From: Ardenticatenaceae bacterium
GTDB lineage: Bacteria; Chloroflexota; Anaerolineae; Promineifilales; Promineifilaceae
Length of the DNA: 64,000 nt
Assembly: GCA_020634435.1 (NCBI GenBank)
Contig: JACKBS010000014.1
Location: forward strand, 1 to 64,000
Direction of reading: 5' to 3'
Below the pieces are notes generated by a model that saw only the letters and a program-made list of their open reading frames with translations, ran no database searches and had not been told where the DNA came from. Below are positions 51,942 through 60,486 of the stretch, in pieces. Numbering within the stretch: position 1 is the stretch's first letter; every line of letters starts with the position of its first letter. The position numbers and the translations under genes are program-made.

Positions 51942-53807
51942 ATGAATCAGACAACAGCAAAGCTACAGCAAGCCGTGGCGCAAGCACAAAGCGCCGAAGA
52001 ATCCACCAGCGCCCTCATCAAATTGGCTGAGCATTATCGCACCTTCGATCTGGCCCAGGCCCTACAAACAGCGGAAAAAGCCCAACAGATTGCGCAAAAC
52101 CAGCCCGTCTCACCCCAAAATCAGCTCACCATCCTGACAACCCTTGGCAAGATACACACGGATTCGCGCAGCTACGAAGCCGGCATCCAGGTTCTACAGC
52201 AAGCGCTGGCCAAGGCAGATGCCTTGCAAGACCGGGTGATGCAAGCCCAAATTTTAAGCAACATTGGGTTTATCTTTCTTGAGTGGGGCAGCTTTACTGA
52301 ATCGCTTTCTTATTTTTTGAAATCGTTGACGCTGGCCCGCCAAACCAACAGTGTGCGCGTCGAAATTTCGGCCTTGAATGGGATTGGCAACATCTACGGC
52401 GAGTCGGGCAACAACCAGGAAGCAATTAATCATCTGGAGCAAGCCCTGACTTTAGAGCGCCAGCTGGACAGCCTGGGCGAAGAAGTTGCCCTCAACAACT
52501 GCGCTTTTCATTATGCGCGCATGGGTGATTTTGCCCGCGCCCTGGATTATGGACAGCAGTGCCTCAAGCTTAGCGAGGCGCGTAATGATCCGCTCGGCGC
52601 AATTTTTGCCCGCAACCGCATCGGTGAGGCGTACATGGGCCTGGGCGAATACGCGCAGGCACAGGCATATTTCCAGCAAAATTTGGATTATTTACGGCCG
52701 TATAACCTGAAGCCCCGCCGCCTGCACACCCTGTACAATTTAGGCAAGCTCCAGCTGGCCAACCAACAGCCACAAGCCGCCATCCAATATCTGGAAGATG
52801 CTTTAGAAATTGCACTCGGTTCACATGGCAAGCAATATATTTACGAAGTCCATGAACTGTTGGCCATCGCCTACAAATCGCTCAACAACCTCGATATGGC
52901 GCTGCACCATTTTGAACATTTTCATGCCACCAAAGAAGCAGTATTCAACGAAAAATCCAGAAACGCCCGGCGCGGCTTAGAAATTGCCTACCGCACAGAG
53001 AGCGCCCAGCGAGAAGCGCTGATCCTGCAACAGAAAAATGCCGAATTGGAGCGCGAAGTAGAGGAACGCAAGCGCGCAGAGGCAGAAGCGCGGCAGGCCA
53101 GTCAGGCCAAGAGTCGCTTCTTAGCCACCATGAGCCACGAACTGCGCACACCGCTCAACTCGATCATTGGGTTTGCCGAACTCATTGAACTGGAACTCCG
53201 TGAGCAGCAAAATTTGCCGCTGGCTGAAGATGTGCACCGCATTCATCGAAATGGTTTGCATTTGCTGGAGCTGGTCAACGATGTGCTGGACATGGCCAAA
53301 ATTGAAACAGGCAAGCTCGTTATCTACCCGGAAAAAGTGTCGCCGTGGCTTATTGTGCAGGAGGTAGCGGAGGCAGTGGCTCATTTGACAAAGGAGGGCG
53401 TGGCGTTTCAGGCAACGGCCGATCCCAACCTGCCCGATTTTGTGGTGGACACGGTCCGCATCAAGCAAATTTTGTTTAACCTGCTGAGCAACGCCTTTAA
53501 ATTTACAGAGTCTGGTTGGGTGAAGTTAACGGCCGTTGCCACCCCCGCCGCCATCCAGTTCATTGTTGAAGACAACGGCATTGGCATTCCAGCCGACCAG
53601 ATGCCCATCTTGTTTGAGACCTTTGCCCAGATTGACATTCCGCAAAACCGCACGCTGCGCGGCACCGGGCTGGGCCTCCCCATCTCGCGCGATTTGGCAC
53701 GGCTGCATGGGGGGTTCATCAGCGTGGAAAGCGCCGTGGGACAAGGTTCCAAATTCACCGTGACGCTGCCACGGAACCTGCACGAAGGGGCCTCGTCTCA
53801 TGAGTAA
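51942..53807 (+). CDS. TPR-domain cytoplasmic histidine kinase
   Basis: 621 residues without a signal or transmembrane segment. Residues about 10-335 are tandem tetratricopeptide repeats (for example ILSNIGFIFLEWGSFTESLSY and ALNGIGNIYGESGNNQEAIN). A coiled coil (LQQKNAELEREVEERKRAEA) follows, and then a kinase core with H box MSHELRTPLNSIIGFAEL, N box LFNLLSNAFKFTESG, DNGIGIPADQMPILFETF and GTGLGLPISRDLA. The input is presumably a protein partner bound by the repeats. The stop overlaps the start of the response regulator, so they are a cognate pair. Confidence 0.95.
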   Translation: MNQTTAKLQQAVAQAQSAEESTSALIKLAEHYRTFDLAQALQTAEKAQQIAQNQPVSPQNQLTILTTLGKIHTDSRSYEAGIQVLQQALAKADALQDRVMQAQILSNIGFIFLEWGSFTESLSYFLKSLTLARQTNSVRVEISALNGIGNIYGESGNNQEAINHLEQALTLERQLDSLGEEVALNNCAFHYARMGDFARALDYGQQCLKLSEARNDPLGAIFARNRIGEAYMGLGEYAQAQAYFQQNLDYLRPYNLKPRRLHTLYNLGKLQLANQQPQAAIQYLEDALEIALGSHGKQYIYEVHELLAIAYKSLNNLDMALHHFEHFHATKEAVFNEKSRNARRGLEIAYRTESAQREALILQQKNAELEREVEERKRAEAEARQASQAKSRFLATMSHELRTPLNSIIGFAELIELELREQQNLPLAEDVHRIHRNGLHLLELVNDVLDMAKIETGKLVIYPEKVSPWLIVQEVAEAVAHLTKEGVAFQATADPNLPDFVVDTVRIKQILFNLLSNAFKFTESGWVKLTAVATPAAIQFIVEDNGIGIPADQMPILFETFAQIDIPQNRTLRGTGLGLPISRDLARLHGGFISVESAVGQGSKFTVTLPRNLHEGASSHE

Positions 53808-54186
53808 GCAGCGGATCCTCTACATCGAGGACAACGATGACAATTTCCGGCTGGTGGAGCGCATCCTCAAGCGCATGGATATTGAGCTAGATCAGGCCAA
53901 AACGGCCGTTGCTGGCATCCAAATGGCCCAAGCCCAACCTTATGACCTCATCCTCACCGACATTTTGCTGCCCGACAACAGCATTCAGGAAACCCACACC
54001 CAGCTGCTGCATCCACTGCGCCAGGTAATTGGCCCCCACGTACCACTGGTAGCCCTCACCGCCCACGCCTTCCACTTTGACGAAGCCTTTCTGCTGGCCA
54101 ACGGCTGCGATTATTTTGTGGCCAAGCCGCTGCACGTAGTGGAATTTGAGACGCTCATTGAGCGCTTGTTAAAACCTGAGGCATAA
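53800..54186 (+). CDS. Single-domain response regulator
   Basis: 128 residues, receiver domain only: ILYIEDNDDNFRLVERIL with the acidic pair, the phospho-acceptor Asp in DLILTDILLPDNS, VALTAHAF and the conserved Lys in YFVAKPLHV. There is no output domain, as in CheY-like or DivK-like regulators, so it must act by protein contact or in a phosphorelay. It overlaps the TPR histidine kinase gene by 8 bases. It ends at a hairpin terminator built from two ACGGCCGT copies. Confidence 0.95.
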   Translation: MSKQRILYIEDNDDNFRLVERILKRMDIELDQAKTAVAGIQMAQAQPYDLILTDILLPDNSIQETHTQLLHPLRQVIGPHVPLVALTAHAFHFDEAFLLANGCDYFVAKPLHVVEFETLIERLLKPEA

Positions 54187-54191
54187 ATGCA

Positions 54192-54234
54192 AAACGGCCG
54201 TTTCCAACTAAATTAAAATCGGAAACGGCCGTTT
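54192..54234. terminator. Bidirectional terminator-like hairpin made of two ACGGCCGT copies
   Basis: AAACGGCCGTTTCC (54192-54205) and GGAAACGGCCGTTT (54221-54234) are perfect inverted copies around an AT-rich loop of 15 bases. It lies between the convergent response regulator and mscL genes. Each arm is itself the iterated palindrome. Confidence 0.78.
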
Positions 54235-54258
54235 GCCTGTATGTGGGAGCGAGTAAGT

Positions 54259-54633
54259 TTAGTTCTTTGCTTTCAGCAGATCGCGAATTTGCACCAGCAA
54301 TTCTTCGGTGGTTGGTCCCGGTGGGGGTGCCGGTTTCTCTTCTTCTTTGTGTTCCAACTTGTTGGCTGTGCGCACAATCATGAAGATGACGAAGGCAATA
54401 ATTAAAAAGTTGATGATGGCCTGAATGAAATTGCCATAGGTAATGCTGGCTTCGCCCACCTGAATGGCCAATGAGCTAAAGTCTTGTCCACCTAAAATGA
54501 TGCCAATAATCGGCATCAGAATGTCGTTGACCAAAGAGGTCACGATGGCCCCAAAAGCACCACCCATGATGACCGCCACGGCCAAATCCAACACATTGCC
54601 CTTGGCAATAAACGCTCTAAATTCCTTTAACAT
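54259..54633 (-). CDS. mscL: Large-conductance mechanosensitive channel
   Basis: 124 residues. The start at 54633 (MLKEFRAFIAKGNVLDLAVAV) follows GGAGGATCAGGA; the frame extends further upstream without similarity. Two transmembrane helices are clear: AVIMGGAFGAIVTSLVNDIL and FIQAIINFLIIAFVIFMIV. The C-terminal helix follows a Pro-rich linker (KPAPPPGPTTEELLVQIRDL). MscL opens under membrane tension to release solutes on hypo-osmotic shock. It is convergent with the response regulator gene and stands alone. Confidence 0.98.
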   Translation of the reverse strand: MLKEFRAFIAKGNVLDLAVAVIMGGAFGAIVTSLVNDILMPIIGIILGGQDFSSLAIQVGEASITYGNFIQAIINFLIIAFVIFMIVRTANKLEHKEEEKPAPPPGPTTEELLVQIRDLLKAKN

Positions 54634-54733
54634 TTTCCTGATCCTCCATTTATCACAATAAAATAGGCGCTTCCTAGACGCCTTAAAGTTAGAACCCCCA
54701 CAGCGCAGCGTCGTCACAATTTTTATAGACTGT

Positions 54734-57700
54734 TTATGCAAAAACCGCCACACCAATCGCTTCAAACCAGCCGTTACCCCAGGCATCTTCTCGCCAGAAG
54801 CCGGTAAAGCGATAGGGTACCCATGATTTGATTTTAGCAACAACTGTTTTTTCTAGCTGTACAATCTCGTAACTGTCGCCATCGCCGACGTAGAAACCAC
54901 GTCCTCCCGTCCAGCCGGGCAAGCGAACCCCAGCAATGGTTGTCTTTTGATTGCGCAAGCGTGGCAAAAGGCGCAGCGGCACATCATCAGCCACCTGGTC
55001 CTTCACCACCGCCAGCGGATTTGCCGAGACAGGCCAGCCAAGCACGGCCGTTTCCCAAGCCAACTGTTCTGCTAAATTATCTAATACCTGGGGCTGAAGC
55101 CCCAGGCTAAAGCTAAAGCCCAACTGGTTGGCGTTGCCAGCGCGGAACACGTCGGCGGCTTCTGCTAACAGCGCCGCGCGGCTTTCGCCCAGGCCGTCCA
55201 ATCCACCACACTGGATCAGATGGGTGATTTCCTTCTTTTGCAGCTCTATCCGGCTCAACAAATCACGCAGGCTGGTAAACGGCCGTATCCCCCGCTCCCG
55301 CACAATCGCCCGCACCGCCGAACGCCGTAGATCACGCACCTGCCCCAGTCCCATCCATAAAACAGGAGATTGGAGATTGGAGATCGGAGATTGAGTCGGC
55401 AAAACCTCCGATCTCCAATCTCTAATCTCCCCCATCGTTAGGGTAAACTTGCGCCCGCTAAAATTCACGTGCGGCGGCCTTACGGCAATGCCCAATCGCT
55501 GCGCCTCGGCAATGTAGATAGCCGGATGGTGAAAACCGCCATAATCGCGCAACCGGGCGCACAAAAACTGCGCTGGGTAATGTGCCTTCAAATACGCCGA
55601 CCGGTAGCTGACATCGGCGTAGGCTGTGGCGTGGCCCTGGTTAAAACCATAACCGGCAAACGGCATCACCTGCTCCCACAGCGTGGTGGCTTGCTCCTGG
55701 CTAAAGCCGCTCTGCTCCTGGCAGCCGCTTACAAAGCGCTGCTGCATCGCCGCCATCTCATCCGCCTGGAACTTGCTCATGCCCCGGCGCAAATGGTCTG
55801 CCTCGGCCCAGCTGAGATGGGCGATTTCGGTGGCTACACGCAGCACCTGTTCCTGAAACAGCATCACACCCTGCGTGCTGCCCAAAATTGGCTCCAGAGC
55901 CGGATGCAAAAAATTCACTTTTTCCTCGCCCCGGTAGCGGCGCACAAATGCCTGGGCCATGCCGCCCATCGCCGGGCCGGGCTTGAAGAAGGCGTTGGCC
56001 ACCGCCAGATCGCGCAGATTTTGCGCCTTGAGCTGCCGCAGCGTGCGCCGTGCCCCGGAAGATTCACACTGGAACACCCCCACCGTTTCCCCCTGGCGCA
56101 GCTGAACGGCCGTTTCTTCATCGTCTAGCGGTATGTCTTGCAAATCAAAATCGGGGTCCAGGGTAGCGCGAATGGCTTCGGCCGTGTCAGCCAGCACCGT
56201 CAGGGCGCGAATTCCCAGCAGGTCTATCTTGGGCAGACCGATCTTTTCCACATCGTGATGGTCAAACTGGGTGATGAGGAACCCCTTGGGTGCCAACTGC
56301 ACCGGCACCAGATCGGTCATCGGCCCCGGTGAGATAACAATGCCACCGGGATGAATACTCATGTGGTGTGGCTGGCCGATAATTTCAAACGCCTCGGCCA
56401 AAATCTGGTGCTGGGTCACATCTTCGACTTCGGCGAGCAACTCCTCCAGCGATTTTTCGCTGCGACGGCGCGGGTCAGGATGCCAGCCACGCGGCAGCAG
56501 CGCCGTAAGCGCCTTGATCTCCGGCTCGGCCAATCCATGTGCCTTGGCTGTCTCCCGCACGGCCGATTTTGGCTGCATGGTGCTGATGGTGGCCACCAGG
56601 GCGACACGATCCGCGCCGTATTTTTCGCGCACGTAGTTCAGCACCTCATCGCGGCGGCGGCTGCAAAAATCGAGGTCAATGTCGGGCAAATTGGCCCGCG
56701 CCGGGTTGAGAAACCGCTCAAACAGCAGTTCGTTGGCGATAGGGTCCACCTGGGTAATGCCCAGGCAGTAGGCGACCAACGAGTTAGCCACGCTGCCCCG
56801 CGTGTTTACCGGCACGGCCGTTTCTCGGGCAAAGCGGGTGATGTCGGCCACCAACAAAAAGAGGGGCGCAAAGCCGTGCCGATTGATGGACGCCAGCTCT
56901 TTTTCCAGCCGGGCTAGAATTTCTGGTTGGGGGGAACGGCCGTACTTTTGCACCAGTCCCGTTTGGGCGTCTGCGGCCAAAGCCTGTTCCACCGTTTGCT
57001 CTTCCGGCAAATCCAGCTTGGGCCAGATGGGACGGCCGTCTGGCAGTGCCGGTTTGCATTTGCCTACAATCTCGCCGATGGTCGTTAGCGCTTCCGGCAA
57101 GTCGGCAAATCGCTCGGCAACGGTCTCAGCAGGCAGCCAGTGCAGTTCGGCATCGGGGGTACCACCGCCAGGCAAGGTCGTCGCGGGAACCTCGGCCAGA
57201 TGGCAATTTTGGTCAATCGCTGCCAGCAGGCGCAAACGCGGCGCTTCGACGGGTTTCAGGCAGAACACGGGCTGCAAAGCGACCGCCTGCAAACCAAAAC
57301 GCAGCCCCACACCGATGGCTTCACGCGCAACGGCCGTATCACCTTTCCGGTTCAGCGTAACGCCCAGGTAGCCATTTTCCTCAAACAGCCCGGCCAGCCG
57401 CGAGGCATAGCGGGCAGCGGCTTGCAGTTCCCCCGCCGCCGCCAGCCGAGTAAGCCAGCCTGTTTGCCCGCTGTCGATCGCGATGAGGCCTTGGGTAAAC
57501 GGCCGTAACTCTTGCCAACCCAACCCATGCTGCAACAGCTGTTCCCGCTTTTCGCTGCCCTGCACCAGCGACGAAAGGCCACACAACGACCGGTAACCGT
57601 CTGGCCCAGATGCCAGCAACACCAGTTGGCCCCAGGCTGGCGCAGGCAAATTCACCGCCTCTGGCAGCGTCACGTTCACCACCATGCCCACAATCGACTG

Positions 57701-57883
57701 AATCTCCGCCGCCAGGCAAGCGCGGTGAAAAGCCACCGCGCCATACAGCGCGTGGCTGTCGGTGAGGGCGAGCGCCGTGGCATTTTCCGAAACAGCACGG
57801 TCTACCAGCTGCGACACAGTGGCAGTTGCGCCCAACAAGGTATAATGGGAGTGAACGCGTAGATGGGTGAAGGTTTCGTTCAT
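54734..57883 (-). CDS. DNA polymerase III alpha-type protein, error-prone (DnaE2-like)
   Basis: 1049 residues from ATG 57883, placed by similarity; no ribosome site is obvious and the frame extends to 57937. An N-terminal PHP domain (THLRVHSHYTLLGA, LALTDSHALYGAVAF) precedes the polymerase core with NTRGSVANSLVAYCLGITQVDP, PDIDLDFCSRRRDEVLNYV (catalytic Asp), HPGGIVISPGPMTDLVPVQ and GYGFNQGHATAYADVSYRSAY. A helix-hairpin-helix and a short OB region end it. The length fits DnaE2-type translesion polymerases rather than DnaE1. No imuA or imuB is adjacent. The reading frame contains two intergenic-type palindromic repeats (55087-55109 and 55365-55430) that add linker residues. Confidence 0.92.
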   Translation of the reverse strand: MNETFTHLRVHSHYTLLGATATVSQLVDRAVSENATALALTDSHALYGAVAFHRACLAAEIQSIVGMVVNVTLPEAVNLPAPAWGQLVLLASGPDGYRSLCGLSSLVQGSEKREQLLQHGLGWQELRPFTQGLIAIDSGQTGWLTRLAAAGELQAAARYASRLAGLFEENGYLGVTLNRKGDTAVAREAIGVGLRFGLQAVALQPVFCLKPVEAPRLRLLAAIDQNCHLAEVPATTLPGGGTPDAELHWLPAETVAERFADLPEALTTIGEIVGKCKPALPDGRPIWPKLDLPEEQTVEQALAADAQTGLVQKYGRSPQPEILARLEKELASINRHGFAPLFLLVADITRFARETAVPVNTRGSVANSLVAYCLGITQVDPIANELLFERFLNPARANLPDIDLDFCSRRRDEVLNYVREKYGADRVALVATISTMQPKSAVRETAKAHGLAEPEIKALTALLPRGWHPDPRRRSEKSLEELLAEVEDVTQHQILAEAFEIIGQPHHMSIHPGGIVISPGPMTDLVPVQLAPKGFLITQFDHHDVEKIGLPKIDLLGIRALTVLADTAEAIRATLDPDFDLQDIPLDDEETAVQLRQGETVGVFQCESSGARRTLRQLKAQNLRDLAVANAFFKPGPAMGGMAQAFVRRYRGEEKVNFLHPALEPILGSTQGVMLFQEQVLRVATEIAHLSWAEADHLRRGMSKFQADEMAAMQQRFVSGCQEQSGFSQEQATTLWEQVMPFAGYGFNQGHATAYADVSYRSAYLKAHYPAQFLCARLRDYGGFHHPAIYIAEAQRLGIAVRPPHVNFSGRKFTLTMGEIRDWRSEVLPTQSPISNLQSPVLWMGLGQVRDLRRSAVRAIVRERGIRPFTSLRDLLSRIELQKKEITHLIQCGGLDGLGESRAALLAEAADVFRAGNANQLGFSFSLGLQPQVLDNLAEQLAWETAVLGWPVSANPLAVVKDQVADDVPLRLLPRLRNQKTTIAGVRLPGWTGGRGFYVGDGDSYEIVQLEKTVVAKIKSWVPYRFTGFWREDAWGNGWFEAIGVAVFA
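55087..55109. repeat. CCTGGGGCTGAAGCCCCAGG palindromic repeat inside dnaE (copy 3)
   Basis: The same element as at 16779 and 17247. On the coding strand it gives SLGLQPQ, the same peptide as in the ArgD C terminus. Confidence 0.88.
55365..55430. repeat. 66-bp GGAGATTGGAGATT inverted repeat inside dnaE
   Basis: GGAGATTGGAGATTGGAGAT on the left is mirrored by ATCTCCAATCTCTAATCTCC on the right. Its 66 bases equal 22 codons and add roughly RDWRSEVLPTQSPISNLQSP between a conserved TLTMGEI-type segment and GLGQVRDL, keeping the frame. Confidence 0.85.
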
Positions 57884-58016
57884 GCGTTTTGGATCATATG
57901 TTCCATACTCTATGTTGGCAAGACCATTTTTCACCAAAACAAAGATTGAAGCACCAGATTACGCAGATTTATCGCTTGAAAACAAGTTCAATCTGTACGA
58001 TCTTTGAGGACTGTAG

Positions 58017-58448
58017 ATGATTTCTCAAGCGTTGGCGATGCAGTTAAAGGAAGCGGGACTGGTGTGGCACACTTCTGTCCATGATTTTTTTGCCATCCCG
58101 GATCGAGATTTAGACGGCCGTCTTTTTGTCCTCTCCGACATGATGGTGACGATGGAACTGCTGCGCGGCTGGCCCGCGGTGGTGTTCCACGGCACGGCCG
58201 AATGGGCGCAAGATTATCTGCTCACCCACGAGGCAGTTTGGATGCCGACAGAAAGCCAGCTGCGGGAACAATTGGAAGAAGAACTGGCGGCACGCAACGG
58301 CCGTTTCCAGCAGCTCATCCGTCTACCTGATGCGTATCAATGCGACATTACTCTGGCCAATGAACCGCTGCATTTTACGGCCGTTTCTCCCAGCGAAGCG
58401 TATGGCCAGGCGCTGCTTTATTTGCTGCAAAAACCGCTGCCAGGATAA
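58017..58448 (+). CDS. Conserved hypothetical protein
   Basis: 143 residues, soluble, with a GAGGA site 6 bases before the ATG. The N terminus reads MISQALAMQLKEAGLVWHTS, then HDFFAIPDRDLDGRLFVLSDM, GWPAVVFHGTAEWAQDYLL and an acidic helix WMPTESQLREQLEEELAARN. I recall similar short proteins in Chloroflexota but know no function, and there is no catalytic motif. It lies divergent from the polymerase gene and upstream of a small membrane protein. Two ACGGCCGT copies lie in its second half. Confidence 0.85.
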   Translation: MISQALAMQLKEAGLVWHTSVHDFFAIPDRDLDGRLFVLSDMMVTMELLRGWPAVVFHGTAEWAQDYLLTHEAVWMPTESQLREQLEEELAARNGRFQQLIRLPDAYQCDITLANEPLHFTAVSPSEAYGQALLYLLQKPLPG

Positions 58449-58481
58449 GCAGAGCGCATGACCCGAACAGAACGAGGTATA

Positions 58482-58991
58482 ATGAACCCCATGCAAGGAA
58501 AAGACCGTTTTGGCTTTGTAGCTTCTTTGGTATTGGGCGTCCTGCTGGTGGCGTTGGGGCTGATGGCGATGGAATACGTCATCAACAACTGGTGGCCCAT
58601 CGACATCAACCGGCTGGACCTGGTACGCGCGGCCGCCCAGGACCGGGCCGACGCCGCTGCCCTGCTGGAAGCAGCCAATTTCGAGATTATTCTGGTGTTT
58701 TTGGGTACGGTGCTAACGGCCGTTACCGGCATCATCCTGCCCATTTCATACCTGCTCAACCAGCGTTTTGCCCACTATACAGACCGCCGTTTTGGCGAAA
58801 TGGAATCGTCCCGCCTGATGGTTGCCGTGCGCCAATCTATGGCTGTGGGGCTGTGGGTGGCTTTTTGCCTTTGGCTGCAAATGAACCGCTCGTTTGGTCT
58901 GGCCGTAGCCCTGCTCGTTGCTGCCGTACTAATTTTGTTTGAAGTGCTGCTGCAAATTCGCAGTCGCGCCGCCCAAGCGAACTTGCCGTAA
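58482..58991 (+). CDS. Membrane protein of unknown function
   Basis: 169 residues from ATG 58482, preceded by GAGG; an ATG at 58458 in the same frame is the alternative. Four hydrophobic helices are visible: FVASLVLGVLLVALGLMAMEYV, IILVFLGTVLTAVTGIILPISYL, MAVGLWVAFCLWLQM and LAVALLVAAVLILFEVLL. A charged segment after the first helix (IDINRLDLVRAAAQDRADAA) is probably outside. No family was recognised. It ends just before a repeat-rich spacer that leads into selA. Confidence 0.82.
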   Translation: MNPMQGKDRFGFVASLVLGVLLVALGLMAMEYVINNWWPIDINRLDLVRAAAQDRADAAALLEAANFEIILVFLGTVLTAVTGIILPISYLLNQRFAHYTDRRFGEMESSRLMVAVRQSMAVGLWVAFCLWLQMNRSFGLAVALLVAAVLILFEVLLQIRSRAAQANLP

Positions 58992-59058
58992 TCGGTAATC
59001 CGTTCACGGCTTACCGTTCACCAAATACCGACTACCGATAACCGACCACCGTTTACCG
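58992..59058. repeat. TACCGTTCACC/CCGTTTACCG repeat block before selA
   Basis: AATCGGTAATCCGTTCACGG is followed by several CCGTTCACC, CCGACTACCG and CCGTTTACCG variants and reaches to within 3 bases of the selA ATG. No ribosome-binding site is visible inside it. It is related to the in-frame repeat at 5931-5968. Confidence 0.7.
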
Positions 59059-59061
59059 ACT

Positions 59062-60465
59062 ATGAAAGAACAATCCCCCGATAACCCAAAAACCCAATCC
59101 CTGCTGCGCGAACTGCCCAGCGTGGACCGGCTGCTTAATACCACTATGGCGGTGGACATGATGTTGGCATACGGCCGTTCCCTCACCGTCGAAAGCCTGC
59201 GTTACAGTTTGGATGTGGCCCGCAGCGCCATCCTCAGCGGCAAAGCGCGTTACGCCCCCATGAACGCCGTCCTGGTGGATGAGGCGCGCCTTTGGCTGGA
59301 GCAATTTTTGGCCCCCACCTTGCGGCCGGTCATCAACGGCACCGGGGTGATTGTGCACACAAACCTGGGCCGCGCCCCGCTGAGCGACGCGGCACGCCAG
59401 GCCATTGAAGCGGCCGCAAAAAGTTACAACACCCTGGAATACGACCTGGCCAGCGGTCAGCGCGGGTCGCGCACGGTCCATGCCGAGCAGCTGCTCACCC
59501 GCATCACCGAAGCCGAAGCCGGGCTGGTAGTAAACAATAACGCAGCGGCCGTTTTGCTGATGCTCACCACGCTGTGCCGGGGCAAAGAAGTCATCATTAG
59601 TCGCGGCCAGCTGGTGGAAATTGGCGGCGGCTTCCGCATCCCAGACGTGATGGCCCAATCCGGTGCCAGGCTGGTCGAGGTGGGCACGACCAACCGCACC
59701 CATCTACGCGATTATGCCAACGCCGTCACCGAAAATACGGCCGCTATTCTCGTGGCCCATCATTCCAACTACAAAATCATCGGCTTCACCAGTGAACCCA
59801 CGCTGGCCGAACTGGCCGAACTGGCCCATGAGCACAACCTGATGCTGCTCTACGACCAGGGCAGCGGGGCTTTACTCGATAGTTCGCCCTACGGCCTGGA
59901 GCCAGAGCCAACCGTGCTGGATGGCCTAACCGCCGGGGCAGATGTGGTGGCCTTCAGCGGCGACAAGCTGCTGGGCGGGCCGCAGGCGGGTTTGTTGGTT
60001 GGGCGGCAAGAACTAATTGCTCAACTGAAGCGGCACCCGTTGGCCCGTGCCGTCCGCGCCGACAAGCTGTGCCTGGCCGGATTGTCTGCCACGCTCACGC
60101 ACTATCTTACCGAAAATGCCCTCACAGAGATTCCCATCTGGCGCATGATTGCCCGGCCCGCCGCCGAAATTAGCGAGGAAGCCGACACGTGGGCAGCACG
60201 GCTGCAAGAAATGGGCATACGCGCTACGGTGATAGACGGCCGTTCCACGGTCGGTGGTGGAAGTTTACCTGGTACCAACCTACCCAGCCGCGTGGTAGCC
60301 ATCCAGCACAATGACCTGGAACATCTGGCCACCCGCCTGCGCCTGGAGAAAATCCCGGTGATTGGCCGCATTCAAGACGGCCGTTTTCTCATCGATCCGC
60401 GCACAATTTTGCCCGAACAGGTTGAAATTTTACTGCAATCACTGGTAAACTGTGCGATGGAGTAA
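59062..60465 (+). CDS. selA: L-seryl-tRNA(Sec) selenium transferase (selenocysteine synthase)
   Basis: 467 residues, the usual SelA length. The N-terminal helix LRELPSVDRLLNTTMAVDMM, INGTGVIVHTNLGRAPLSDAA, EYDLASGQRGSRTVHAEQLL, VNNNAAAVLLMLTTLCRGKEV, the PLP segment VVAFSGDKLLGGPQAGLLVG (Schiff-base Lys) and the C-terminal PSRVVAIQHNDLEHLATRLR are all conserved. SelA converts Ser-tRNA(Sec) to Sec-tRNA(Sec) with selenophosphate. Its presence shows this organism inserts selenocysteine, so in-frame TGA codons must be read with care. selB, selC and selD are not in the window. tsaD follows after 21 bases. Confidence 0.98.
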   Translation: MKEQSPDNPKTQSLLRELPSVDRLLNTTMAVDMMLAYGRSLTVESLRYSLDVARSAILSGKARYAPMNAVLVDEARLWLEQFLAPTLRPVINGTGVIVHTNLGRAPLSDAARQAIEAAAKSYNTLEYDLASGQRGSRTVHAEQLLTRITEAEAGLVVNNNAAAVLLMLTTLCRGKEVIISRGQLVEIGGGFRIPDVMAQSGARLVEVGTTNRTHLRDYANAVTENTAAILVAHHSNYKIIGFTSEPTLAELAELAHEHNLMLLYDQGSGALLDSSPYGLEPEPTVLDGLTAGADVVAFSGDKLLGGPQAGLLVGRQELIAQLKRHPLARAVRADKLCLAGLSATLTHYLTENALTEIPIWRMIARPAAEISEEADTWAARLQEMGIRATVIDGRSTVGGGSLPGTNLPSRVVAIQHNDLEHLATRLRLEKIPVIGRIQDGRFLIDPRTILPEQVEILLQSLVNCAME

Positions 60466-60486
60466 ACATCAACTCAAAAAAAAATT

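Noticed and set aside
54634..54843. Extended N terminus of mscL.
   Set aside because: MscL proteins begin at MLKEFRAFI, which has its own GGAGG site; the upstream part shows no similarity.
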